Part shown: piece after piece, positions 18,201-24,735 of the stretch | Layout: each line of letters opens with the position of its first letter | How positions within the stretch are numbered: position 1 is the stretch's first letter | From: CAZHJE01 sp964532965 | GTDB taxonomy: Bacteria; Patescibacteriota; WWE3; UBA101185; UBA10185 | Direction: 5' to 3' | Length of the DNA stretch: 38,814 nt | Assembly (NCBI GenBank): GCA_964532965.1 | Contig: CAZHJE010000003.1 | Span: 1 to 38,814 of the forward strand | The notes under the pieces: model-generated | Told to the model about the DNA's origin: nothing | Seen by the model: only the letters and a program-made list of their open reading frames with translations | Database searches by the model: none | Program-made: the position numbers and the translations under genes

Positions 18201-18756
18201 TAAGGGCACGCTGACTAATAGAAGTGGCGCCTATTACCATTATGGTGAGAAGGAATTTAAAATGTCCCTCCGATTCCAAAGTTTTGAAAGCCTTTATACA
18301 GTATCCGAAAGGGCGTACCCTGAAGTACATGCATTAGCTCTTAAAACACACGCTGTTACTGTTGAACGAGATCCAGCAAATCAAAACAACAGCATCATAT
18401 GGGTCTCGTTTCATCAAGACACAAGTGCAGTTGATAACCGAAAAAAGCACACTGTGGCACATGTAGCCGTTATAATGCCAAGCAACAAGGCCAAAGATTT
18501 TATTAATACAATAAAAAATGAGCCAGACGCGCTTGAAGAATTTTACAAAAGAGCTTTTCCAGAGTTGGATGCGGAAAAAGATAGACCCGGTGCAAAAAGA
18601 CTGCGGGCAGGAGAATTTATCCTTTTACAACAACCTCAATTAGATGAAATTGCAACGCTAGACTTAGATGACCGTAATGCTGTGACAAATACATTTAACA
18701 ATTTACCAAGATATACGTATAAAAATGGACCATATGGGGTTGTGGAAGCAATATAG
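15211..18756 (+). CDS. 1181-residue protein with HExxH motif and coiled coil, function unknown
   Basis: No family recognised. Visible parts: an N-terminal helical, charged region; a zinc-peptidase-like motif VGLHEEAHYRGW with H335, E336 and H339; long helices at about 430-640; and a Gln/Glu/Lys-rich heptad region at about 775-830 (LEQQLTAEKARGEQAEKM and following). A mixed alpha/beta C-terminal region of about 200 residues follows. No signal peptide or membrane segment, so presumably cytosolic unless exported by the neighbouring ATPase. The third zinc ligand is not obvious, so peptidase activity is a hypothesis. It starts 24 nt after the TraG-like gene with a weak AGAAAG site, suggesting the same operon. 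It could be a substrate or scaffold of that ATPase. Confidence 0.8.
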   Translation: MVTRILNPTGNDVFTPNDEQKSHIGNLKDELSTRIDALKETYDTRDRKLLALLKQAKENVSDLVTSLDPNYRAEDKNAFNKAHNLSDDATEDEIKQACESSPIYAEYLKGVRRLEELLIFLSHDARTNTQSAYALCKIIARAKGNTNIAGNDDLTQSINTHVAKIKPAPFSDFYQNITSSTPGTEQQKLEAYSTALVRNYRLLLRDLDDALEVSVFENGKYAWERGVTAENIRPNIPNYKHAEQVPKRDVIVNSKRHEELRHSPGIFGIERKVRGPDPDAFVDRYKGYVNQKTGDGKIVPKQVTIVNLSAYETRLRSEDAGIDPGVAYLRKVGLHEEAHYRGWTMTIDTMVKAVDFKENLEQNSLTQKDENGRIVGHLVPVTAKEVVTTSSGQQEVVEATKWVLISKDVYNSWTKELDGCIRSYERSGFDIATERERLKSHRERVAVLDETVAAQEDWINVLRAANGLRTLEKDILEQIPENERGTYIDILKGLLTSYEQFSQHFREHTYYSAYARNIAREIGNSIPGFNQAHVQKLAEQHAAEIHEELKELYLKYASEILYLLKNTQLSQKDLEQLLLNIDTELKRRVKTLEFKRLFGLNNDGAIDKANALIPLRQEQVSTIAGTDATTSTTAELTQNDLAKLEIFRTLLTDDALKRLAAGDNGHLFNRASSLLGRDSVDKATFLQLIEHFKESIRLAKAEEFFSKMFTDSLLSVDESSIKGPSLQFTNINRMLKELGIREISIEEFRLLFAKIKGVRVAERLEQQLTAEKARGEQAEKMIADLRKQIKNAEANGDNSQRIAELQQQLREALSTAEEFAQRGQSEQGHKTKSRVDTAEAQEAALEFSSANDIIDYISKSNFVDQIELAQILQGLKSISTKKDLETIANEFLARHKKNIDTIYEKYGSNITVQDVMEAFIKRYGLQLADFDDDDLGLNVGGAVQTIGDPQEGPKTEDVVIEPKGTNLSPEIQAKVESFVSAIQEWDVIGKLPKGSTVKGTLTNRSGAYYHYGEKEFKMSLRFQSFESLYTVSERAYPEVHALALKTHAVTVERDPANQNNSIIWVSFHQDTSAVDNRKKHTVAHVAVIMPSNKAKDFINTIKNEPDALEEFYKRAFPELDAEKDRPGAKRLRAGEFILLQQPQLDEIATLDLDDRNAVTNTFNNLPRYTYKNGPYGVVEAI

Positions 18757-18796
18757 TATTTTTGTATAAAAATGAAACACTATATGCGCATACTAA

Positions 18797-18804
18797 TGTA
18801 TAAT
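18797..18804 (+). promoter_or_regulatory. -10 box, leaderless start at 18812
   Basis: TGTATAAT contains a perfect TATAAT (18799-18804), followed by 7 nt and the ATG at 18812. Confidence 0.6.
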
Positions 18805-18811
18805 AAATAAA

Positions 18812-20020
18812 ATGATAAAACTGCCGCTTAGTTTTAAGCACAAAAAACCGTCAGATATATTCTTAACGCTGGACATAGGTAGTTCATCTATAAAGGTGCT
18901 CGCCATAAAACATATAAATGACCATTTTGAAATACTTGCTGTAACCGAAGAAATTTTAGAACAAAACATAGTGAGAGCTGGGCACATAATAAATAAAGAA
19001 ATAGTTATTAGCAAACTGCATAATGCACTAAATCAAATTTCATACAATATAGAAGAACAAGTAACAGATGTGATAATTGGTTTAGGCGGCGATTTGTGTA
19101 CATGCCTAACTACAACAGTAAGAGTAAATAGAGGCAAAAACGATGAAATTACACAAAAAGAAGTAAATGAGATTACTGATAAAGTACTTGAAGCATCTCT
19201 AGATCAAACTCAACAAAATATATTTAACACTACAGGGAATGAAGAAGTAGATATTCAAATAATTACGACAACAAATGTATATACAAAACTTGATGGGTCA
19301 TTTCAAAATGAGTTAATTGGGAAACAGGGAAATAAAATAGAAATCGCTACTTTTACATCTGTAGTACCTACTTATCATTTAGATCTACTAGAAAAAATAG
19401 CAAATGAACTCAATTTAAACATACTTGCAGTAACACCCAATATATACGCACTTACAGAGATGTTGAAAAATACAAAAAACGAACAGTCACTTGATGCTGT
19501 AATTATTGATGTCGGCGGGGACACTACAGAAGTTGCTGTAATATTTGGCGGGGGCATTGTGGCGTCGCAAGTTTTAAATATAGGAGGAATGCATTTTACA
19601 CAACAATTAAGTACCGGCTTGGGCGTAAGTTTGAATGAGGCAGAAAAGAAAAAAATAGAATATGCCTACAATATGTTAGATGATAGCCAATCGATACATA
19701 TAGAAAACGTACTGGATTACGTGGGAAATATTTGGCTTGATGGAATTGAAATACTTTTTAATGAATTTACTGGTATAAAAACGTTTCCATCAAACCTTTA
19801 CTTAACTGGTGGGGGTTTTGTTTTACCGATACTTCTTGAAAATATGGAATCTAAGCCATGGACTAAATCTATTCCATTTAAAGAGTTGCCTAATTTTACT
19901 AAAGTGAGCATCATAGATTTTAACCCTTTAATAATAGATACCACAGGTAAAGCAGATGAGTTAAAATATGTTAATGTTACTTCATTAGCATTAGTTTATA
20001 GGGAATTAAAACCTAATTAA
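18812..20020 (+). CDS. FtsA/PilM-like actin-fold ATPase
   Basis: 402 aa with the actin/Hsp70 nucleotide fold. Phosphate 1 is LTLDIGSSSIKV (D21), phosphate 2 is IIDVGGDTTEVAV (D233), and LYLTGGG is the adenosine motif. An SHS2-like insertion at about 85-170 (VIIGLGGDL...) is typical of FtsA and PilM. The C-terminal amphipathic membrane-binding helix of FtsA is not evident. The next gene, a single-pass membrane protein with a cytoplasmic N-terminus, resembles the PilM-PilN arrangement. No ftsZ is visible. FtsA-like versus PilM-like cannot be settled here; I favour a membrane-protein-binding scaffold. Confidence 0.82.
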   Translation: MIKLPLSFKHKKPSDIFLTLDIGSSSIKVLAIKHINDHFEILAVTEEILEQNIVRAGHIINKEIVISKLHNALNQISYNIEEQVTDVIIGLGGDLCTCLTTTVRVNRGKNDEITQKEVNEITDKVLEASLDQTQQNIFNTTGNEEVDIQIITTTNVYTKLDGSFQNELIGKQGNKIEIATFTSVVPTYHLDLLEKIANELNLNILAVTPNIYALTEMLKNTKNEQSLDAVIIDVGGDTTEVAVIFGGGIVASQVLNIGGMHFTQQLSTGLGVSLNEAEKKKIEYAYNMLDDSQSIHIENVLDYVGNIWLDGIEILFNEFTGIKTFPSNLYLTGGGFVLPILLENMESKPWTKSIPFKELPNFTKVSIIDFNPLIIDTTGKADELKYVNVTSLALVYRELKPN

Positions 20021-20021
20021 T

Positions 20022-21563
20022 ATGACAAAAATAAATTTAGATATTCACGATTCTGTTATAGATGTGATAAATAAAATAAGAGGGGTTAATGATTCTGGTA
20101 TTGAACTTATTATACCTGAAGGAGCGATAATTTTTGAAAATATATTAAACATTAGGGTAATCCAAAAAGAAGCCGAAAAATTAAGTAAAAGCATAAGCTT
20201 TACAACGCAAGACCAACAGGGCCTAAATCTAATACACAATATAAACGAAGAAACTGACGAAGACGCAGATTTCATTGCGAAAGAAATATCTCTGTTGGAT
20301 ATTGCTGATGATAAAAGATACCCATCAAAATTTCAAATGAAAAAGTTGCCTTTTGCAATGCCAAAAATTAATTTTACATTACCAAATGTAGATTTTAAAA
20401 AAATGAAAGTACTACCTATAGCATTATTTTTATTATTTAGCATCGGAATTGCAGGTGCATTTTTTATTCAAAAATTTCATAAAGTAAATGTAAAAATTGT
20501 TGTCAATTCAAAACCTTTAACAAAAAGTATACAGATACAAGTAGCAAAAGACGCAGAAACAAATGCAGATAACAAAACACTAAAAGGAACATCTGTACAA
20601 ACTGTTATAAGTAAAACAGACAAAATTGCTACCACAGGCGAAAAAATAGTAGGCGAACAGGCAGAAGGTGAAATAAAGATATACAATAAAACACTTACAG
20701 AAGTCAACATTGACAAAGGTACAAAAATTATCTTCGAAGAAGAAGATTTAGAATACGAACTCGAAGACGATGTCACCGTACCCGAAGCTACAGAAGAAAG
20801 CCCGGATGAAGTAACCACAATAATTACTGCAGGAGAAACAACCGCTTCAGTAAAAGCGGTGGACATAGGAGATAAATATAATATTGATAAAGGCACAGAC
20901 CTGACCGTAGAAGACTACGATAAAAATGAAGTATTTGCTAAAACAAACAAAGATTTTAGCGGTGGCGTTAGTGAGACTGTAAAAATTGTGGATATAACAA
21001 ATATCGAAGAGCTCACGCAAAAACTAACGCAAGAAATTACGCAAGATGTAGAGAAAGAACTAGAAAACAAAGTTGTTGGGGACAGAAAATTCATAGCGGG
21101 CTCACAAGAACTCATCGTGACAAATACAATACTTAGCCACCAAGAAGGTGAAGAAACAGATGAGTTAGAAGTAACTCTCGAAATGAGTGCAACAGGCCTT
21201 GCCTACTCAACAGATGACATTGATAAAATACTAGATAGTTTATTAGAAGGTTTTATACCCGAAGGCTATGTTTTATCAACACAAAATAAAGATGTTAATG
21301 TTGAAATATTAGGCAATACTGAAACTACAACACTTTCTAGTACTAGTGCAGATCTTCAAATAACAATTAAAACTGCTGTTGTTACAAATGTGGATACCGA
21401 AAAATTAAAAGATGAATTAAAAGGTAAATCACTTGCTGAGGGTCAAAAAACACTTAGCGAAATAAGAAATATTCAAAATTATGAAATAAAACCAAACATA
21501 CCGGTTTTGAAATCATTTCCAAAAAATAGAGATAACATTAGCATTGAAGTAGATAAAAAATGA
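20022..21563 (+). CDS. Membrane protein with baseplate-J-like extracytoplasmic domain
   Basis: 513 aa. The cytoplasmic N-terminal domain (1-100) has IELIIPEGAIIFENILNIRV and EKLSKSISFTTQD, a small alpha/beta module I associate with CPR baseplate J/gp47-type proteins. One membrane helix lies at about 131-151, then a beta-rich outside part. Its segment GEIKIYNKTLTEVNIDKGTK, then a Val/Thr repeat, then VDIGDKYNIDKGTDLTV matches the baseplate J pattern (NxT...GT...A...G...N...GT). Starts by TAA-T-ATG coupling to the FtsA/PilM-like gene. No phage structural genes surround it, so it is not prophage. Function unknown; a surface appendage or cell-contact role is inference. Confidence 0.75.
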   Translation: MTKINLDIHDSVIDVINKIRGVNDSGIELIIPEGAIIFENILNIRVIQKEAEKLSKSISFTTQDQQGLNLIHNINEETDEDADFIAKEISLLDIADDKRYPSKFQMKKLPFAMPKINFTLPNVDFKKMKVLPIALFLLFSIGIAGAFFIQKFHKVNVKIVVNSKPLTKSIQIQVAKDAETNADNKTLKGTSVQTVISKTDKIATTGEKIVGEQAEGEIKIYNKTLTEVNIDKGTKIIFEEEDLEYELEDDVTVPEATEESPDEVTTIITAGETTASVKAVDIGDKYNIDKGTDLTVEDYDKNEVFAKTNKDFSGGVSETVKIVDITNIEELTQKLTQEITQDVEKELENKVVGDRKFIAGSQELIVTNTILSHQEGEETDELEVTLEMSATGLAYSTDDIDKILDSLLEGFIPEGYVLSTQNKDVNVEILGNTETTTLSSTSADLQITIKTAVVTNVDTEKLKDELKGKSLAEGQKTLSEIRNIQNYEIKPNIPVLKSFPKNRDNISIEVDKK

Positions 21564-21988
21564 CTAAGGAAAGAAAAACTGTAAACGAAGAGCTACTTTT
21601 AGGTATAGATGTTGGAAAAAGTAATATTGGTATAGCAATAGGAAGAAGTGGATATGTGCAGCCAATACGAATACTTCCAGCTAAAGATGTGTCAAACGTG
21701 TTGATTGAAATTAGTAAAATAGCATTTGAAAATAAAATTACTAAATTTGTATTAGGTTTACCTCTAGATTCAAACAACAAAGAAACCCCACAATCTTTAG
21801 AGGTAAAAAAATTTGCAAAATTATTAAAAATACACACCAGATTACCTGTTGCATATGTTAACGAATATCTGTCTAGTAAAGAAGCATTGGGAATATCAAT
21901 CAAAGAAAATACTTCACAAAAAAAGAGAAAAACATTAGATGATATCGCGGCTGCTCTTATACTAAAAAGGTATTTCGAAGAAAATTAA
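21560..21988 (+). CDS. ruvX: RuvX/YqgF-family RNase H-fold nuclease
   Basis: 142 aa, normal length. Proposed to act in pre-16S rRNA 5' processing and/or Holliday-junction resolution. The RNase H fold motifs are LLGIDVGKSNIGIA (D17), FVLGLPLDSNN, the VNEYLSSKEA segment with the second acid, and LDDIAAALIL at the end with the third acid. Overlaps the previous stop by ATGA. Its 3' end meets the stop of the minus-strand zinc-ribbon gene. Confidence 0.92.
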   Translation: MTKERKTVNEELLLGIDVGKSNIGIAIGRSGYVQPIRILPAKDVSNVLIEISKIAFENKITKFVLGLPLDSNNKETPQSLEVKKFAKLLKIHTRLPVAYVNEYLSSKEALGISIKENTSQKKRKTLDDIAAALILKRYFEEN

Positions 21989-21989
21989 A

Positions 21990-22250
21990 TTAATTAGTGG
22001 CTTTCAACACTACTTCTTTTGAATCACACTTCAAACATTGAAAATTCTCACCTGGTACAAGACATGAAGGGCACATATAAGTACCATTTTGATATATCAT
22101 CTCTGTATTATCACACGTATTGCATAAAAACATTACTTCATCTTGCGTAACCTCACCACATTTTGGACAAATGAATTTAAGGTTAGAATTTTGATGAAAC
22201 TCTTCTGCTGTTTCATCTTCTTCATTATATATATCATCTATGTTAGTCAT
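21990..22250 (-). CDS. Small zinc-ribbon protein with four CxxC pairs
   Basis: 86 aa. The acidic N-terminal tail is followed by CxxC at 28-31, 43-46, 60-63 and 72-75, enough for two zinc ribbons. No enzyme motif. Such proteins often bind nucleic acid or other proteins; the function is unknown. ATG at 22250 follows an extended -10 by 6 nt on the minus strand. Divergent from the HAD gene. Confidence 0.8.
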   Translation of the reverse strand: MTNIDDIYNEEDETAEEFHQNSNLKFICPKCGEVTQDEVMFLCNTCDNTEMIYQNGTYMCPSCLVPGENFQCLKCDSKEVVLKATN

Positions 22251-22256
22251 GAAAAA

Positions 22257-22265
22257 ATACTAGCA
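22257..22265 (-). promoter_or_regulatory. Extended -10, leaderless start at 22250
   Basis: TGcTAGTAT on the minus strand followed by 6 nt and the ATG at 22250. A TTGATA lies upstream at 22277-22282, but the 14-nt spacing to this -10 is short. Confidence 0.55.
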
Positions 22266-22288
22266 TACTTCAAAGTTATCAAGCAACA

Positions 22289-22297
22289 TGTTAATCT
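22289..22297 (+). promoter_or_regulatory. Extended -10, leaderless start at 22304
   Basis: TGtTAATCT followed by 6 nt and the ATG at 22304. Back-to-back with the minus-strand promoter 24 nt away. Confidence 0.5.
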
Positions 22298-22303
22298 TTA
22301 CAT

Positions 22304-23242
22304 ATGGATATTCTTACAACTATATTGCAGATATACTTGGGAATCGGAATATTGTATGCAATATACATACTCCTTTTTGGTTATGACCACATATACAATT
22401 TTCCAATAAATGTGTTATTTGGACCAATTACTTTAGTGCTAAATATCATTGCTGTATACACAAGAACAACAATAAATGACTATAAAAAAATGTTTAAGAA
22501 TAAAAAAGTGGTATTTTTCGATTTAGATGGAACTATAGTAGATACCATTCCTTATTGGAGAGAAGCAATAAAAAAGATACTTGGTACCGATGGTAAAGCA
22601 CTTGCAGACATAAACACAGGGGAGGGCACAACACTAGAAAACAGGTGGTTAGATATAATTGCAAAAAACAACTTTAAAATGCATATACCTGTAGAAAACC
22701 TTGTTACGCAGACATATACGGAGTTCATAAAATTAACTGCACAACTCCCGCTTGAAATAAAAGACGGAGTTGTAGAACTTATTAGCAAATTAACAAATAA
22801 AAATATCAAAGTTGCACTTGTTACAAACTCTAAAAAGGATATTGTAGATAAAATACTTAAAGATGTTAATTTAGACGGAATGTTTGATTTAATAATTTGT
22901 GGAGATGAAGTAAAAAACCCAAAACCACATCCCGAAATTTATAAAGAAGCACTTAAAAAACTAAATCTTGAACCTCAAGACGCACTCGCATTTGAAGATT
23001 CGATACCAGGTACACAAGCGGCAGTAGCTGCTGGAATAAGTACTGTATGTATTTGGGATAATGTTGAAGAACAAAGTAACTACCCGCGAAAAGTTAAAAT
23101 ATTTGTACCTGATTTCGAAAATTTAGACACTTTTGTAGATGAAACTTATGATAATTCATACAAAGCATATCTTGAAAGTTTAAAGCAAGAAGCACAAGAA
23201 GAATTAGGAGAAATACAAAGCACTACATCTAAGAAAAAGTGA
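22304..23242 (+). CDS. Membrane-anchored HAD-superfamily phosphatase
   Basis: 312 aa. Two hydrophobic segments at about 5-26 and 33-52 precede a complete HAD domain of the beta-phosphoglucomutase/PGP type. Motif I is FFDLDGTIVDT (nucleophile D73, acid D75), motif II VTNS, and motifs III/IV are NPKPHPEIYKEALKKL and AFEDSIPG. The tail is charged and helical. Soluble HADs of this group act on sugar or small phosphates. Membrane attachment is unusual and suggests a lipid- or envelope-linked phosphate, but the substrate is unknown. Converges with the NrnA-like gene, whose stop overlaps its 3' end. Confidence 0.85.
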   Translation: MDILTTILQIYLGIGILYAIYILLFGYDHIYNFPINVLFGPITLVLNIIAVYTRTTINDYKKMFKNKKVVFFDLDGTIVDTIPYWREAIKKILGTDGKALADINTGEGTTLENRWLDIIAKNNFKMHIPVENLVTQTYTEFIKLTAQLPLEIKDGVVELISKLTNKNIKVALVTNSKKDIVDKILKDVNLDGMFDLIICGDEVKNPKPHPEIYKEALKKLNLEPQDALAFEDSIPGTQAAVAAGISTVCIWDNVEEQSNYPRKVKIFVPDFENLDTFVDETYDNSYKAYLESLKQEAQEELGEIQSTTSKKK

Positions 23243-24293
23243 TTTTTGCGTTTTTTATAATATTCAATATATTGTCAATAATATCTTTCATATCGCTTTC
23301 AGTTATTTTAGTCATATCAAGATCCATTCCAGTACCTGGATACCTTCCTCCAGCGGCCCTAATATGCCCACCACCAGAAAAATAATCTCTACATAAGGCA
23401 TTAACATCGGGACCACTTGGTAATGATCTAAAAGATAATGAAAAGTGTGTCTCTTTAGGTGAAATAATTAACCCCCAAGGAAAATTCTGTATCTTTCTAA
23501 TAACTAAAGTTTGATAAATACCTCTAAAATGTCTGATTTCTTCTTCTGTGAGCTCGGTTACATCTGTAGGTAAAATATATGACATTGTTAAACCTGGCAC
23601 TGAAGAAAGCTTGATGTTACGAGTATTTTGCATAAGCACTTTAACTAAATTAAATGCTTTTTCGGGCATCTCTTCTATAGACATTAAAAGTTCATCAAGT
23701 TGTGCAATTTTAGCGTATGCAAGTAGCCGTGGCACAGTTGTAAATACAGTAGTATCATTGCTACCAACATATCTAAAACCACCGCTATCTGTCATTATTC
23801 CAAGCAGTAACGCTTTTGCTATTACTTCATCTAAGTCTGTATCTTGTGTAAAAACCAAATCAGCTAAAACTTGGCACGCAGAACATAAATGCTTAGATAT
23901 AAAAAGATCGCTTTTTTCTGGGCTACCTCTATGATGATCTATATAAATTAATCTTTTGTCATTTAAAACTTCTTTAAGTCCTCCCTCATTAAAACTAACC
24001 ATAGAAGAGCTATACAAATCTAAAAATACTACTGTATCGTAATTGGTTAAAACACTTACTACATCAGGTACCCAAATAATATGTTCATAGCCGAATACAT
24101 TAGCAAAACTAGGGGATCCAGTACCCTCGATAAATAAGTCAAAGTTTTTATGAGAATAGGTTTTTTGTAACCAAAAATAAAATGCCATAGCTGATCCAAT
24201 AGCATCGCCGTCGGGGGATTTATGTGTTATTACAGCGATATTCTTAGATTTATCTAATATGGTTATTAATTCGTCTCTATAGTTGTTAGTCAT
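23229..24293 (-). CDS. nrnA: DHH/DHHA1 phosphoesterase, NrnA-like
   Basis: 354 aa with both domains. The DHH domain has HKSPDGDAIGS (H24, D28, D30), FLD (D92) and the triad IDHH (D119, H120, H121). DHHA1 ends with FSGGGHIRAAGGRYPG, the substrate-binding GGGH loop. NrnA-type enzymes degrade short oligoribonucleotides, and many also dephosphorylate pAp; a cyclic-dinucleotide role is possible for relatives. All expected metal ligands are visible. The start overlaps the 3' end of the GreA-like gene by 8 nt, making a two-gene operon. Confidence 0.88.
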   Translation of the reverse strand: MTNNYRDELITILDKSKNIAVITHKSPDGDAIGSAMAFYFWLQKTYSHKNFDLFIEGTGSPSFANVFGYEHIIWVPDVVSVLTNYDTVVFLDLYSSSMVSFNEGGLKEVLNDKRLIYIDHHRGSPEKSDLFISKHLCSACQVLADLVFTQDTDLDEVIAKALLLGIMTDSGGFRYVGSNDTTVFTTVPRLLAYAKIAQLDELLMSIEEMPEKAFNLVKVLMQNTRNIKLSSVPGLTMSYILPTDVTELTEEEIRHFRGIYQTLVIRKIQNFPWGLIISPKETHFSLSFRSLPSGPDVNALCRDYFSGGGHIRAAGGRYPGTGMDLDMTKITESDMKDIIDNILNIIKNAKITFS

Positions 24294-24558
24294 CTAAATT
24301 ATTGCTTTTTGAAAATTGATGTTCCTTTGAAATTTCTGTGATTTCAGCTAGTATAGCATTTATTTTTGAGGTTAAAGCGTGTTCTTTTTGCTCTAACGCG
24401 ATAAAAGCACCGTTTTCTCTTAAATCTCCGTCTTCTTGTGCAATTAACCCTCTTTCCATAATTATTTGTTCTCTTTCTGCGCGTAATTTAGAGACATCGT
24501 TTCGTAAAATGGACAACTTTTTTTCTATTAAGAAATCTGCAGGGGTTTTAGAAGACAT
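24286..24558 (-). CDS. GreA/GreB N-terminal coiled-coil domain protein
   Basis: 90 aa, predicted almost all-helical. GLIAQEDGDLRENGAFIALE matches the coiled-coil tip of GreA (GDLSENAEY), with the acidic pair D45 and E48 in place. GreA uses these acids inside the RNA polymerase secondary channel to stimulate cleavage of backtracked transcripts. The C-terminal FKBP-like domain that docks GreA on polymerase is absent. This may be a minimal Gre-like factor or a relative that lost polymerase binding. It leads an operon with the NrnA-like enzyme. Confidence 0.72.
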   Translation of the reverse strand: MSSKTPADFLIEKKLSILRNDVSKLRAEREQIIMERGLIAQEDGDLRENGAFIALEQKEHALTSKINAILAEITEISKEHQFSKSNNLDD

Positions 24559-24564
24559 AAGAGA

Positions 24565-24573
24565 CTTATAGCA
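24565..24573 (-). promoter_or_regulatory. Extended -10, leaderless start at 24558
   Basis: TGcTATAAG on the minus strand, then 6 nt and the ATG at 24558. A weak TTGCAT -35 lies at 24588-24593 with a 17-nt spacer. Confidence 0.55.
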
Positions 24574-24616
24574 AACAATTTGCGTTTATGCAACAACAAA
24601 GGTAAAATTCACACGT

Positions 24617-24712
24617 ATGCCTATGCAAACAATATCACTTGAACACTTTAAAGAAATGGATATAAGAGTCGGAACAATAATACATGCACAAAATGGAACA
24701 AAACTTAAATAG
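24617..24712 (+). pseudogene. Remnant of a tRNA-binding (MetRS C-terminal / CsaA-type) domain
   Basis: A 31-codon frame whose product contains ISLEHFKEMDIRVGTIIHAQ. This matches the first strand-helix-strand of the OB-fold tRNA-binding domain (consensus I..DF.K.DlRVG.I..AE) found in MetRS C-termini, MetG-beta and CsaA. It stops at TAG right after GTKLK, where the family continues for about 80 more residues, and I see no continuation in any frame before miaB. A TAAAAT lies 8 nt before the ATG. Most likely a deletion remnant. Confidence 0.6.
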
Positions 24713-24722
24713 TATTAGGCTT

Positions 24723-24728
24723 TACTAT
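24723..24728 (+). promoter_or_regulatory. Possible -10 of miaB
   Basis: TACTAT followed by 7 nt and the ATG at 24736. No TGn, so weaker than the other cases. Confidence 0.35.
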
Positions 24729-24735
24729 ACCAACT

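Noticed and set aside
20022..21563. Prophage baseplate gene
   Set aside because: A membrane anchor and a cytoplasmic domain are present, and no tail, capsid or integrase genes are nearby.
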